Assembly: GCA_026987025.1 (NCBI GenBank)
Contig: JALSNJ010000006.1
Span: forward strand, 1-53,032
Reading direction: 5' to 3'
Length of the DNA stretch: 53,032 nucleotides
DNA from: Candidatus Aminicenantota bacterium
Lineage (GTDB): Bacteria; Acidobacteriota; Aminicenantia; S016-38
Part shown: positions 1 to 8,364 of the stretch, piece by piece
How positions within the stretch are numbered: the first letter of the stretch is position 1
Layout: every line of letters begins with the position of its first letter
Made by a program: the position numbers and the translations under genes
The notes under the pieces: model-generated
Seen by the model: the letters and a program-made list of their open reading frames with translations, nothing else
Databases searched by the model: none
Told to the model about the DNA's origin: nothing

Positions 1-494
1 ACCACTCCCTGGTGGAAAAACTCCTGATGAACGGCAGCATCTCCCCGGAGGAGGCTAAAAACCACCCGAAGAGAAACATCCTTTACGAATCCGTGGGGGT
101 CCTGGGGGAGGTCCATCCCCAGCTGGTGGGTCCCATCCTCCTGGAGGGGGGTGAAACCTTCCTGCTCTGCAGTGACGGCCTTACCTTTCACTTATCGGAC
201 GAGGAGATAAAGGATATAGTTCAGAAAAACCCTCCTCAAGAAGCCGTAAAACAGCTGATCCGAATGGCCAACGAGAGGGGAGGAAAGGACAATATAACCG
301 TCATAACGGTCAAAGCCGAAGAAGGGGAAGAGGAGAAGGAAGCAGCCCGGGAAGGGGAAAGAATTTGGGATCCCCTCTCCCTGGCTTTGGTGATTGTAAT
401 TCTTCTTACCCTCCTTTTAGGAGGGCTCTTGGTGGAGAAAAAGGCGGAAAAATCCATTGTTAAGACACCTGGAATTGGGACCAGGCTCCGATGA
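1..494 (+). CDS. PP2C-type Ser/Thr protein phosphatase, C-terminal part
   Basis: The reading frame is open to the left edge of the window (codons for His-Ser-Leu precede the first possible start, a GTG at 12), so this is the 3' part of a gene whose start lies outside. The visible segment matches the C-terminal half of bacterial PP2C/Stp1-like phosphatases. Counting from position 12, the SDG motif is at residues 54-56 and GKDN at 91-94, each giving an aspartate metal ligand. Family knowledge: a metal-dependent phosphatase reversing Ser/Thr phosphorylation. It ends in an acidic linker, a hydrophobic segment (about 121-141) and a basic tail, so the enzyme is probably membrane-anchored. A PASTA protein lies far away at 46820, but no Ser/Thr kinase is visible. 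The stop overlaps the next start as ATGA (491-494). Confidence 0.88.
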   Translation, partial: HSLVEKLLMNGSISPEEAKNHPKRNILYESVGVLGEVHPQLVGPILLEGGETFLLCSDGLTFHLSDEEIKDIVQKNPPQEAVKQLIRMANERGGKDNITVITVKAEEGEEEKEAAREGERIWDPLSLALVIVILLTLLLGGLLVEKKAEKSIVKTPGIGTRLR

Positions 495-1186
495 AGTATT
501 TCAGATTCTTCCTCTTCACCCTCTTCTTCGTCCTTTTTCATCTCCTGGTCATCTCTCCCCTCATATTCCTCAGCTGGATAACCAGGGGAGAAGACGCACT
601 TTACAAAGCCTACAGGCTCTTCTGGAGGGCAACCTTTTTCATATTCGGAATCCGCTTTCAGATAGAGGGGAAGGAAAACATCCCGCGGCCCCCCTTTCTA
701 ATCTGTCCCAATCATCAGAGTTACATTGACGGCCCCTTCTTTATATCCCATTTCCCTTATCCCATAAAAGCCATGATAAAGGAAAGCATCTTTAAAATTC
801 CATGGGTGGGTCAGGCCCTCAAAATAGCTAATTTCATAAAGGTAAAGAGAGCTCATCCCTTCAAGGCCTCCATAGCTTATAAGGAGGCGGAGGAACTCTT
901 GAGGAAGGGTAAGGTTTTGCTCATTTTCCCGGAGGGAACGAGGACCAGGGATGGACATCTTGGAAAGTTCAAGGAGGGGGCCTGCCGGCTGGCGGAGAGG
1001 GCCGGGGTTCCCATATTGCCGGCCGTCTTCTTAAATTCCAGGGAACTCCTTCCCAGGGGCAAGTGGGTCCCGGGCTCAGGCAGGGTGAGGGTTAAATTCC
1101 TTACAGCTCTTCCCCCTAAGGGCAATGCTAAGGAACTCTGCGCTGAGCTCAAGGAGGTTATCAAAAATGCTCTGGCCCAGGATTAA
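491..1186 (+). CDS. plsC: 1-acyl-sn-glycerol-3-phosphate acyltransferase (PlsC family)
   Basis: Transfers an acyl chain to lysophosphatidic acid to make phosphatidic acid, at the inner membrane. The sequence shows the family hallmarks: an N-terminal membrane segment (about 4-30), the catalytic HX4D motif with His75 and Asp80 (NHQSYID), FPEGT at 146-150 for glycerol-phosphate binding, and the GVPILPA block near 172-178. Length (231 aa) is normal for the family. The ATG is coupled to the upstream phosphatase by a 4-base ATGA overlap, and its own 3' end contains the ribosome binding site and start of the ClC gene. The exact acceptor lipid cannot be read from sequence; related enzymes act on other lysolipids. 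Confidence 0.88.
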   Translation: MKYFRFFLFTLFFVLFHLLVISPLIFLSWITRGEDALYKAYRLFWRATFFIFGIRFQIEGKENIPRPPFLICPNHQSYIDGPFFISHFPYPIKAMIKESIFKIPWVGQALKIANFIKVKRAHPFKASIAYKEAEELLRKGKVLLIFPEGTRTRDGHLGKFKEGACRLAERAGVPILPAVFLNSRELLPRGKWVPGSGRVRVKFLTALPPKGNAKELCAELKEVIKNALAQD

Positions 1187-2873
1187 GGCCCTTTTAAAAA
1201 GGGTATACATCAGGGAAGAACAGCTATTGATGGTTTTAATTGTTGTCCTGGGATTTCTGGTGGGTGTTCTGGACGCCGCCTTCAGGTTCTCCATTCACTT
1301 TATTTCAAAGCTCACATACCTGAAAGGAGGGGCCTGGATACTTTCCCCAATAGCCGGAGGTTTTCTTACGGGAGTTATAATCCGTCTTTGCAAGGAGGCT
1401 GCCGGGGGCGGGGTGGGCTATGTGAGGAGGATGTTGTCCTTTTTCGGAGGAAAAATTCCCCTAAAAACCACCTTCCTTCGGTTTATGGCCAGCTCAATAA
1501 ATGTGGGAAGCGGATTTTCCTTAGGCCCGGAAGGACCATCGGTAGCCATAGGAGCCGGGGCCGGTGCCTTCCTTGCCAACGCCTTTCACCTTTCCACTAA
1601 GAACACCAGGGTTCTGGTAAGCATAGGGGCAGGAAGCGGAATATCCGCAGCCTTCGGGGCCCCCATGTCCGGGGTAACTTACATGTTGGAGGAAATCCTG
1701 GGAAACTTCAGCGCCAGAATAGTGGGGGCCTCCTTCATAGCCACGGTTTTCGCCTCAGCCATGCAAAAATGGGTAGGGGGACACTTGTTGATGTTCTCAG
1801 TGCCAGAGTTCAAACTTCTCTCGCCCTACGAGCTTTTTTATTACGCCCTGCTGGGGCTTTTCATCGCCCCCATCTCGGTGGCCTTCATTCGCCTTAATCA
1901 GAAGTTCAAGGCCTTTTTCAAAAAAATAACTCTCCCCATAGAACTCAGATTAGCGGCAGTGGGGGGGGTAATTTCTGCGGTGGCCTTAGTCCTTCCCAGG
2001 GTCATGGGTACAGGTTACGAAACCTTGACGGAGTTCATGCACAGGCCCTCATCCTTAGAAGTTGTGGCCGTGCTTCTACTGGGAAAACTCCTTATGACCT
2101 CTCTCTCCATAGGTTCCAACGCCAGTGGAGGGATGTATGCCCCTTCCTTTTTCCTGGGGGCCTTCTCCGGAATCTTCATGTGGAAGATTTTTTCCCTCCT
2201 CTTCCCCTTTCCCATAGCTTCCCCCGGTGCCTACGCCATAGTGGGAATGGGGGCTTTCTTTGGGGGAGCCTTCAGGGTTCCCCTTACCGCCTTTTTGCTC
2301 ATCTTTGAGCTCACCAAGATGAATAGCTCCATCCTCCTTCCGCTCATGCTCACCACCGGAGTGAGTTATATCATTTCCCAGGCCCTTTACGAATACTCCG
2401 CCACCGAAGCCATAATGCTGGAGGAAGGGAGCCTTATCCCCAAGGAGGCGGGAGGGGTCCTGGAGGAAATTCTGGTCAAGGATGTAATGAGGGTGGATTT
2501 TGACATTATACCCGCAGATTACACCGTCTCTCAGGTCAACGAGGTTCTCAGCCTTCTTCCCTTCTCCTCCTATCCCGTGGTGGACAAAAACGGGAAATAC
2601 ATGGGGATGGTGATCAAATCGCAGCTTAAAAGGGCTTATCTTAAGGGAGAAGGGGACAAAAAGATAGAGGAAATCCTCTCTCACATAACCGCCCACCTTC
2701 ATCCGGATATGCCCCTGAGCATTGCCATGGCAAGGCTGGCGGACAGCCCTACTGATATACTCCCGGTCCTTGACCCACAGGACCACGAAAGGCTGCTGGG
2801 GGTGCTTTCCATGGGAGATTTTCTGAGGAAAATCATGGAAAGAATGGAAACCAAAGGAGGGGAGCATGAATAA
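1167..2873 (+). CDS. ClC-family chloride channel/transporter with C-terminal CBS pair
   Basis: Integral membrane protein of the ClC family, 568 aa from the chosen ATG at 1167. I prefer this start to in-frame codons further up because AAGGAGG sits about 9 bases before it; the gene then overlaps plsC by 20 bases. The selectivity-filter motif GPEGP is at 120-124, where Glu122 corresponds to the external gating glutamate, followed by the FGAP block (163-166) and Glu175. The usual early GSGIP-type filter with its chloride-binding serine is replaced by a Gly-Gly-Gly-Val-Gly stretch near 80-84. The last roughly 130 residues form two CBS domains, a cytosolic nucleotide-sensing regulatory module. Whether it is a channel or a chloride/proton exchanger cannot be decided here. 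Confidence 0.9.
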   Translation: MLWPRIKALLKRVYIREEQLLMVLIVVLGFLVGVLDAAFRFSIHFISKLTYLKGGAWILSPIAGGFLTGVIIRLCKEAAGGGVGYVRRMLSFFGGKIPLKTTFLRFMASSINVGSGFSLGPEGPSVAIGAGAGAFLANAFHLSTKNTRVLVSIGAGSGISAAFGAPMSGVTYMLEEILGNFSARIVGASFIATVFASAMQKWVGGHLLMFSVPEFKLLSPYELFYYALLGLFIAPISVAFIRLNQKFKAFFKKITLPIELRLAAVGGVISAVALVLPRVMGTGYETLTEFMHRPSSLEVVAVLLLGKLLMTSLSIGSNASGGMYAPSFFLGAFSGIFMWKIFSLLFPFPIASPGAYAIVGMGAFFGGAFRVPLTAFLLIFELTKMNSSILLPLMLTTGVSYIISQALYEYSATEAIMLEEGSLIPKEAGGVLEEILVKDVMRVDFDIIPADYTVSQVNEVLSLLPFSSYPVVDKNGKYMGMVIKSQLKRAYLKGEGDKKIEEILSHITAHLHPDMPLSIAMARLADSPTDILPVLDPQDHERLLGVLSMGDFLRKIMERMETKGGEHE

Positions 2874-3339
2874 AAAAAACCTGATTCTATTAACGCTTTT
2901 CCTGCTTCTTATCCTCGTCGGATGCGAAAAGGGAGCGAATAAAAAACCTTTGAAACTGAAGGATTTTTACTTCTACAAAATGGACCAGGGTAAGGAGTTG
3001 AAACTGAAGGGGGACGAGTTCACCCAGGGAGAGGCCACCAAAGTCAAGCTATTTGTTGAAAACTTCGGCTACCAAAAGGTCAAGGGAGGGTTCAGGGTCT
3101 CCGTTCTTCAGATGTTAAAGCTCATAAACAGCGAAGGCTCGGTGGTTTATTATAAAGTGGAAGTGGACGAAACGGTGGTCTTAAAAAAACTCCCCCCTCA
3201 TCTTCTCTTTATTAACAACATAGTTTTCACCAAAAGCCTTCCCGCGGGTGATTACACCCTTCTCTTTGAGATCATAGACAGGATAAAGGGGATGAAATTA
3301 AAGGTTAAGAAAAAAGTCCATATAAAGGCCCTTATTTAG
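2866..3339 (+). CDS. Predicted lipoprotein of unknown function
   Basis: A 157-aa protein with a clear lipoprotein signal: short basic start (MNKK), hydrophobic core and lipobox LVGC with Cys20. The mature part is lysine-rich with alternating hydrophobic residues, suggesting a small beta-sandwich, possibly a CARDB/immunoglobulin-like fold that bounds protein lengthening phrases such as 'VKLFVENFGYQKVKGGF'. I do not recognise the family. It overlaps the end of the ClC gene by 8 bases, so the two are translationally linked. Its own 3' end overlaps the convergent antiporter gene by 8 bases. Confidence 0.7.
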   Translation: MNKKNLILLTLFLLLILVGCEKGANKKPLKLKDFYFYKMDQGKELKLKGDEFTQGEATKVKLFVENFGYQKVKGGFRVSVLQMLKLINSEGSVVYYKVEVDETVVLKKLPPHLLFINNIVFTKSLPAGDYTLLFEIIDRIKGMKLKVKKKVHIKALI

Positions 3340-4591
3340 ACGCCTCCGTATCACCGGCCTTCCGCAGGGAAACGAGAAAGAGGGGAGGGCCTATTACCAT
3401 GCTCATTATAACCGTGGAGATAATCAGGTTTTTCAGCACAGGGCCGTAGCCCTTAAAATAGGAACCTACCAGGGAGGCGAAGCCCAAGGTGAGGCCGGCC
3501 TGACTGACGAAAGCCATCCATCCAAATTTCTTCACCTGGGGGTCCCTGGCCCCCAACCGGGTGCCCAAGTAAAGGGAAAGAAGCCTCACGACCACGAAGA
3601 AAAGGGCCGCGGGAAGAATCGTTTTCACCACGGCCAGATCCATGCTAGCACCGGTTACGGAAAAGAATACCGCCAGAATAGGAACCGAGGCGTGGTAAAG
3701 GTTATGTAGAAAATCGTGGCCGAAGGGGGAAAGATTCCTCACCATAATTCCTGAGGTCATGGCGGCCATAATGGAATGAAAGTGAAGGTGATGCGAAATA
3801 GAGGCCAGAAGGAAGGCAACGATCAAAATAAAAGAAAGCCTTCCTCCCTGAAAATACCAGAAATAAAAAATTATGAGTACCGAAAAAAGAAGTCCCACAA
3901 GTACAGAAAGGGAAAGCTCCACCAAGAGCCTCCAGAAGACACCGAGGTTGAACCCCTCCTCTGCAGAGAGAAGAGCCACCACCACCGTGAACATGAAAAC
4001 AATTACCACATCCTTGAGAACCGTTATCCCCACGATTATATCGGTAAACCTGCCTTCGGCCTTGGTCTCCATTATCACCGCTATGGTGGTGGCCGGAGAT
4101 TTGGCCACAGCCGCTGTTATTAGAACCAGAAAAACGAGAACATAAAGGAATAAATCTCCTTTAACTCCCAGGAGCTTCATAAAAACCGGGGAAAAGAGTC
4201 CGTAAACAAAAACCACCCCGAGGATCTGGAAGGCGATAACCCCCATGACATCCCTGAGGTTTCCCCTCAATTCCTTAAGGTCCACCTTGGCCCCGGCGGC
4301 GAAGGCGATGAGGGCCAGGGCTATCTCGTCCACAAAGGAAAGCCTTTGAAGGACGGTGCGGTCTATTATGCTGAGGAAGGATGGACCCACGAGTATGCCT
4401 GTAAAAAGGTAGCCAGTTACCTGGGGTAAAACCGTGCCGGACAATATCTTCCCTCCGAAAATGGACGAAAGGACCAGATATCCAAAGCCTGCGGTTTCCC
4501 GACCAAGAAGATGCGCCGTCCTGGCCGAAAGGTGCGACAAAAGATAACCCGCTCCCACTAAAAACGCTGTGATCAGGGTAAAATAGAGCAA
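3332..4591 (-). CDS. Cation:proton antiporter, CPA2/KefB-like membrane domain
   Basis: A 419-aa polytopic membrane protein with about 12-13 hydrophobic segments, resembling the monovalent cation/proton antiporter (CPA2) family. It has no C-terminal nucleotide-binding (RCK/TrkA-N) domain. The frame is open further upstream to 4654, but that part is the overlapping tadA sequence. I place the start at the TTG at 4591, because GAGGAGG lies 4 bases ahead and the protein then begins directly with a membrane segment. The tadA stop (4593-4595) is only one base away, so the two are a tight operon. Likely role: pH or Na+/K+ homeostasis across the inner membrane. Ion specificity is unknown. Confidence 0.8.
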   Translation of the reverse strand: MLYFTLITAFLVGAGYLLSHLSARTAHLLGRETAGFGYLVLSSIFGGKILSGTVLPQVTGYLFTGILVGPSFLSIIDRTVLQRLSFVDEIALALIAFAAGAKVDLKELRGNLRDVMGVIAFQILGVVFVYGLFSPVFMKLLGVKGDLFLYVLVFLVLITAAVAKSPATTIAVIMETKAEGRFTDIIVGITVLKDVVIVFMFTVVVALLSAEEGFNLGVFWRLLVELSLSVLVGLLFSVLIIFYFWYFQGGRLSFILIVAFLLASISHHLHFHSIMAAMTSGIMVRNLSPFGHDFLHNLYHASVPILAVFFSVTGASMDLAVVKTILPAALFFVVVRLLSLYLGTRLGARDPQVKKFGWMAFVSQAGLTLGFASLVGSYFKGYGPVLKNLIISTVIMSMVIGPPLFLVSLRKAGDTEASK

Positions 4592-4592
4592 C

Positions 4593-5027
4593 TCACCTCC
4601 TCTTTTTAAAGAAATTCCTGAGGATTTCAGAGTTTTCCTTCTCCAGGACCCCACCGATTATCTCAAAGCGGTGATTGGCCCTGGAAATGTCCACAGAAAA
4701 AGCTGAAAAGGCCCCTGCCTTTTCGTCCTTGGCCCCATAAACCAACCTCTTGATCCTGGCATGAATCATGGCCCCCAGGCACATAAGGCAGGGCTCCTTG
4801 GTCACATAAAGTTCGGCTCCCTCAAGGCGGTAGTTTCCCAGGGCCCACCCCCCCTCCCTCAGAACCAGAATTTCTGCATGGGCTGTAGGATCGCTGAGGG
4901 TTATGCTTCTGTTATGGGCAGAGGCTAAGAGTTGCCCCTCCAGAACCAGCACCGCCCCCACCGGAACCTCCCCTTCCTCCTCCCCCTTTAAAGCCTCCGC
5001 CATGGCCAATCTCATCCATTTATCCAT
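4593..5027 (-). CDS. tadA: tRNA-specific adenosine deaminase
   Basis: Converts adenosine 34 to inosine in the tRNA anticodon. The zinc deaminase signature is complete: HAE at 50-52 (zinc His50 and catalytic Glu52) and PCLMC at 79-83 (zinc Cys80 and Cys83), with GEVPVGAVLV at 19-28 typical of TadA. Length 144 aa is normal. The ATG is divergent from ffh over a 30-base gap. There is no Shine-Dalgarno sequence; an extended -10 element ends 6 bases before the ATG, so the mRNA is predicted to be leaderless. A guanine/cytosine deaminase paralogue is the main alternative, but the motif set fits TadA best. Confidence 0.92.
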   Translation of the reverse strand: MDKWMRLAMAEALKGEEEGEVPVGAVLVLEGQLLASAHNRSITLSDPTAHAEILVLREGGWALGNYRLEGAELYVTKEPCLMCLGAMIHARIKRLVYGAKDEKAGAFSAFSVDISRANHRFEIIGGVLEKENSEILRNFFKKRR

Positions 5028-5033
5028 GGCTCT

Positions 5034-5042
5034 ATTTTATCA
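5034..5042 (-). promoter_or_regulatory. Extended -10 promoter of tadA
   Basis: Read on the minus strand this is TGATAAAAT, a full TG-N-TAAAAT extended -10. Six bases separate it from the tadA ATG, so transcription should begin on or next to the start codon. No convincing -35 was seen, as expected when the TG is present. It abuts the ffh element at 5043-5051 base to base. Confidence 0.65.
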
Positions 5043-5051
5043 TGTTAAAAT
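5043..5051 (+). promoter_or_regulatory. Extended -10 promoter of ffh
   Basis: The sequence is TGTTAAAAT, followed by six bases and then the ffh ATG at 5058. There is no Shine-Dalgarno sequence. The predicted transcription start is the A of the ATG, giving a leaderless mRNA. Confidence 0.65.
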
Positions 5052-5057
5052 TTCCCT

Positions 5058-6365
5058 ATGCTGGAAAGAATATCCCAAGGCTTCCAGAAGTTCCTTAAAA
5101 GAATAAAAGGGGAGGGGCATCTCTCCCAGTACAACATAGAGCCGGCATTAAGGGAAATAAGGCTGGCCCTGCTGGAGGCCGATGTAAACTACAGGGCAGT
5201 AAGGGAATTTGTATCTTCGCTCAGGGAAAAGCTGCTGAGGGAAGAGGTCAGAAAATCCCTCACCCCCTATCAAACGGTGGTGAAAATAGTCCACCGGGAA
5301 CTGACGGAGCTTTTAGGAGGCCAGGGCGGTAAACCTCTTAAAATTACACCGGGGACAAACCTTTATCTGCTCCTGGGCCTTCAGGGCTCGGGAAAGACCA
5401 CCACCGCAGGGAAGCTGGCTTACCTCTTAAGGGAAAAGGGAAAGGTAATTTTAACCTCCCTGGACCTTAAAAGGGCTGCAGCCCAGGAACAGCTGGAAAA
5501 AATCGCCCGGCAGGTGGGGGCCGATTTCCTTCCCGCCCCTTCTTCCATGGAAGAAGCCTTAAAGGAGCTTGAAAAACTCAGAAGCTCCTCCTATAGGTTT
5601 GTCATACTGGACACGGCAGGGAGGCTCCATGTAGATGAGCCCCTTATGGAGGAACTCCGCAAAATCAAGGAATTCCTAAAACCCACGGAAACGCTGCTGG
5701 TGGCGGATTCCATGACCGGCCAGGACGCCCTGCTTTCCGCCAAAAGCTTTAACGAAACCGTGGGCTTTGACTCAGTGATACTTACGAAGCTGGACGGCGA
5801 CGCCCGGGGAGGGGCTGCTCTTTCCATAACTTACACCACCGGGAAACCTATAAAGTTCATGGGGGTTGGAGAGAGGATGGGGGACCTGGAACCCTTCGTC
5901 CCGGAAAGGATGGCCTCCAGAATCCTGGGAATGGGGGATCTTCTGAGCCTCATAGAAAAAACCGAGAGGGAGGTGGAGGAAAGGGAGGCCCGCCGTTTAG
6001 CCGAGAGGCTGAGAAAACAGAGTTTCACCATGGAGGACCTCAGGGCTCAGATAAAGCTTTTAAAAAGGTTGGGCGGCCTGTCTAAGGTGATGTCCTTCCT
6101 GCCCAAAATGCCAGGAGCAGGAAAAATAGATGACAAAAAGCTAATTCACATGGAAGCCATTATAAATTCCATGACCAGGGAGGAGAGGGAGAGGCCGGAG
6201 ATAATAGATGCCAGCAGGAGGAGGAGGATAGCCCGGGGAAGCGGAAGGCCGGTTTCAGAGGTTAAGCAACTCCTTAAGGGTTTTTTCCAAATGAAAAAGA
6301 TGCTAAAATCTAAGAACTTCCGTAAAATCCTAAAGGGGATTGACATAGACAAGTTTATACGATAA
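5058..6365 (+). CDS. ffh: Signal recognition particle GTPase Ffh (SRP54)
   Basis: Binds signal peptides of membrane and secreted proteins and hands ribosomes to FtsY at the membrane, together with 4.5S RNA. The 435-aa protein has the N domain (1-90), the G domain with GLQGSGKT (107-114), DTAGRL (185-190) and TKLDGDARGG (243-252), and the M domain from about 300 with the SGRP motif of the RNA-binding helix-turn-helix region. It heads the conserved ffh-rpsP-khpA-rimM-trmD-rplS-rnhB order. Its mRNA is predicted to start at the ATG (extended -10 six bases upstream). Confidence 0.97.
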   Translation: MLERISQGFQKFLKRIKGEGHLSQYNIEPALREIRLALLEADVNYRAVREFVSSLREKLLREEVRKSLTPYQTVVKIVHRELTELLGGQGGKPLKITPGTNLYLLLGLQGSGKTTTAGKLAYLLREKGKVILTSLDLKRAAAQEQLEKIARQVGADFLPAPSSMEEALKELEKLRSSSYRFVILDTAGRLHVDEPLMEELRKIKEFLKPTETLLVADSMTGQDALLSAKSFNETVGFDSVILTKLDGDARGGAALSITYTTGKPIKFMGVGERMGDLEPFVPERMASRILGMGDLLSLIEKTEREVEEREARRLAERLRKQSFTMEDLRAQIKLLKRLGGLSKVMSFLPKMPGAGKIDDKKLIHMEAIINSMTREERERPEIIDASRRRRIARGSGRPVSEVKQLLKGFFQMKKMLKSKNFRKILKGIDIDKFIR

Positions 6366-6392
6366 CCTATATTTAGAAAACAGGAGGTAGTG

Positions 6393-6647
6393 ATGCTCAG
6401 CATAAGGTTGATGAGAATGGGAAAGAAGAAGCAGCCCTTCTACAGAATAGTAGTGGTAGAAAAAAGAAGCCCCATCAGAACTGCCACGGTGGACGAGATA
6501 GGGTATTACAACCCCCTACCCAAGGACCCTCAAATAAAGATCAACTTTGAAAAACTGGAATACTGGCAGCAGCGTGGGGCCCAGGCGACAAAAACCGTCC
6601 AATCGCTTATAAAAAGGCTCAAAAAGCAGGCTGAAAAAAATAATTAA
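6393..6647 (+). CDS. rpsP: Small ribosomal subunit protein S16
   Basis: Ribosomal protein bS16. The 84-aa product carries the conserved opening with the [13 protein letters not shown] block and the later KPxVxxL-type tail. An in-frame GTG lies immediately before the ATG at 6393; I chose the ATG because AGGAGG (6383-6388) is then a normal 4 bases away. It sits 27 bases after ffh and 11 bases before khpA, in the usual operon order. Confidence 0.95.
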   Translation: MLSIRLMRMGKKKQPFYRIVVVEKRSPIRTATVDEIGYYNPLPKDPQIKINFEKLEYWQQRGAQATKTVQSLIKRLKKQAEKNN

Positions 6648-6658
6648 AGGAGGTAGCC

Positions 6659-6892
6659 GTGAAGGAGTTAGTGGAAATGATCGCCAAGGCTTTGGTTGAC
6701 AATCCGGACAAGGTTCAGGTTCACCAGGTGGAAGGGGAGCAGACCACCATTCTGGAGCTCAAAGTTGCTCCCTCTGACCTTGGTAAGGTTATAGGAAAAC
6801 AGGGTAGAACCGCAAAGGCCATAAGGACCATCCTCTCCGCTGCGGGGATGAGGGATAAGAAGAGATATGTCTTAGAGATTCTGGAGAGTTGA
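6659..6892 (+). CDS. khpA: KH-domain RNA-binding protein KhpA
   Basis: A 77-aa single KH-domain protein with the RNA-contacting loop GKQG at 46-49 (VIGKQGRT). Family knowledge: KhpA pairs with KhpB (Jag), which is also in this window at 38458, and binds many small RNAs and mRNAs. The start is a GTG preceded by AAAGGAGG. The stop TGA shares bases with the TTG start of rimM. Position between rpsP and rimM is the standard one. Confidence 0.93.
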   Translation: MKELVEMIAKALVDNPDKVQVHQVEGEQTTILELKVAPSDLGKVIGKQGRTAKAIRTILSAAGMRDKKRYVLEILES

Positions 6893-7344
6893 CCTTATTA
6901 GGGAGGATCCTCAGGCCTCACGGTTTAAGGGGCGAGCTGAGGGTCCTCCCCATAAATCCTTCCCTGGAGAAAAAGGGGGTGGGGACTGTTTTAACCCTTA
7001 AAAGAAGGGAAGAGGAGCTCTCCTTTATCCTGGAGGGGATCAGAAGAAGCGGGAAGTTTCTTCTTATAAAATTAAAGGGCGTGGATTCCGTGGAGGAGGC
7101 GGAAGAGCTCAGGGGATTTGAGATTTACGGGGAAGGAGAGGAAGGCCAAAGTCTGGCCGGAAGGAAGGTTTTCAGCAAAGGGAAACTCATGGGGGAAATA
7201 GGAGAAATTCTGGAGATCCCGGCAAACCCCGTGGCAGTGGTGAAAACTCCCTCCGGAAAGGAGGTTCTTGTGCCTTTAAACCTGTGCGAGGACCGGGGAG
7301 ATTGGTTAGAGGCCAACCTGCCAGAAGGGCTGGAGGAGCTTTGA
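6889..7344 (+). CDS. rimM: Ribosome maturation factor RimM
   Basis: Assists late assembly of the 30S head and binds S19. The N-terminal [15 protein letters not shown] block and the C-terminal PRC-barrel region with VLVPL are characteristic. It is short for the family (151 aa) because the loops are compact. The start is a TTG overlapping the khpA stop as TTGA; no other start keeps the conserved N-terminus. The 3' end carries GGAGGAG, the ribosome binding site for trmD. Confidence 0.93.
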   Translation: MTLLGRILRPHGLRGELRVLPINPSLEKKGVGTVLTLKRREEELSFILEGIRRSGKFLLIKLKGVDSVEEAEELRGFEIYGEGEEGQSLAGRKVFSKGKLMGEIGEILEIPANPVAVVKTPSGKEVLVPLNLCEDRGDWLEANLPEGLEEL

Positions 7345-8036
7345 AGTTCACTATTTTAACCATATTCCCTGACTTCTTCACCTCTCCTTTGAAGTACGGA
7401 GTAGTGGGCAGGGCCATAAAATCAGGATTAATAGAAGTAGAAATTTACAATCTGAGGGATTTCACAAAGGATTTACATCGCAGCGTGGACGACCGCCCCT
7501 TCGGCGGGGGGGCCGGAATGATAATGAAAATAGAGTCCATCTACGAAGCCCTTACGGGATTGAAAAAAAACCACTCCTACTCCATCCTCCTTTCCGCCGG
7601 AGGGAAACTTTTTGATCAAAAAAGGGCTCTGGAGCTCTCAAAAAAGAAACATTTAATTTTAATCTGCGGAAGATACGAAGGCGTGGACGAAAGGGTAGCT
7701 GAAAACCTGGTGGATGAAGAGTTATCGGTGGGGAATTATGTTCTTTCCGGAGGAGAGCCTGCGGCACTGGTAATCCTGGATTCGGTCTCAAGGCTCATCC
7801 CGGGAGTCCTGGGGAAAGAAGAGGCCCTCAGGGAAGAAAGTTTCTCCTCCGGCCTCTTAGAATATCCCCAGTACACCAGGCCTAGGGATTTTAAGGGCTT
7901 TTCTGTGCCGGAGGTTTTATTCAGCGGAGATCATGGTAAAATAGAGGAATGGAGAAGAAAAAAGGCGTTGGAAAAAACCTTAAAAAATCGACCAGAACTT
8001 ATAAGGAGGGATCATGAAAAGGCTCATGGAGATTGA
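7341..8036 (+). CDS. trmD: tRNA (guanine-37-N1)-methyltransferase TrmD
   Basis: Methylates G37 next to the anticodon, which prevents +1 frameshifting. The trefoil-knot SAM site is complete: [11 protein letters not shown] at 50-60, [10 protein letters not shown] at 109-118 and [11 protein letters not shown] at 131-141. The frame stays open 57 bases further upstream, but I chose the TTG at 7341. It overlaps the rimM stop as TTGA, has GGAGGAG just ahead, and gives the standard [12 protein letters not shown] opening. The protein is then 231 aa, as expected. The 3' end overlaps rplS by 23 bases. Confidence 0.96.
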   Translation: MKFTILTIFPDFFTSPLKYGVVGRAIKSGLIEVEIYNLRDFTKDLHRSVDDRPFGGGAGMIMKIESIYEALTGLKKNHSYSILLSAGGKLFDQKRALELSKKKHLILICGRYEGVDERVAENLVDEELSVGNYVLSGGEPAALVILDSVSRLIPGVLGKEEALREESFSSGLLEYPQYTRPRDFKGFSVPEVLFSGDHGKIEEWRRKKALEKTLKNRPELIRRDHEKAHGD

Positions 8037-8364
8037 AAGGGAGTACTTGAGGGAGGATATTCCACAGTTCAGGCCCGGGGACACCGTTAGAGTTCACCTC
8101 AGGATTAAGGAAGGGGAAAAGGAAAGGATTCAGGTCTTTGAGGGGATAGTTATCTCCAGAAGGGGAGGGGGAACCCGGGAAACCTTTACCGTGAGAAAGA
8201 TCTCCTTCGGCGTGGGGGTGGAAAGGATTTTTCCCCTTCACTCTCCGAAGATAGAAAAAATAGAAGTGGTCAAGAGGGGAAGGGTAAGAAGGGCCAAGCT
8301 CTTCTTCCTCAGGAACCTCACCTCCAAGAGGATGAAGAGAAAAGTTGCCTCAAAACATCAATAA
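8014..8364 (+). CDS. rplS: Large ribosomal subunit protein L19
   Basis: Ribosomal protein bL19, 116 aa, with the [16 protein letters not shown] and [10 protein letters not shown] blocks. AAGGAGG lies 5 bases before the ATG, inside the trmD coding sequence. The 3' end overlaps the probable rnhB start by 20 bases. Confidence 0.96.
   Translation: MKRLMEIEREYLREDIPQFRPGDTVRVHLRIKEGEKERIQVFEGIVISRRGGGTRETFTVRKISFGVGVERIFPLHSPKIEKIEVVKRGRVRRAKLFFLRNLTSKRMKRKVASKHQ

Noticed and set aside
2076-2867. 263-codon open frame on the minus strand across the ClC gene
   Set aside because: Its translation is rich in His, Gly and Lys without any domain pattern, and the opposite strand is a clear ClC protein.
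7284-7340. Longer TrmD start 19 codons upstream
   Set aside because: The extra residues are the rimM 3' end in another frame and do not match any TrmD N-terminus.
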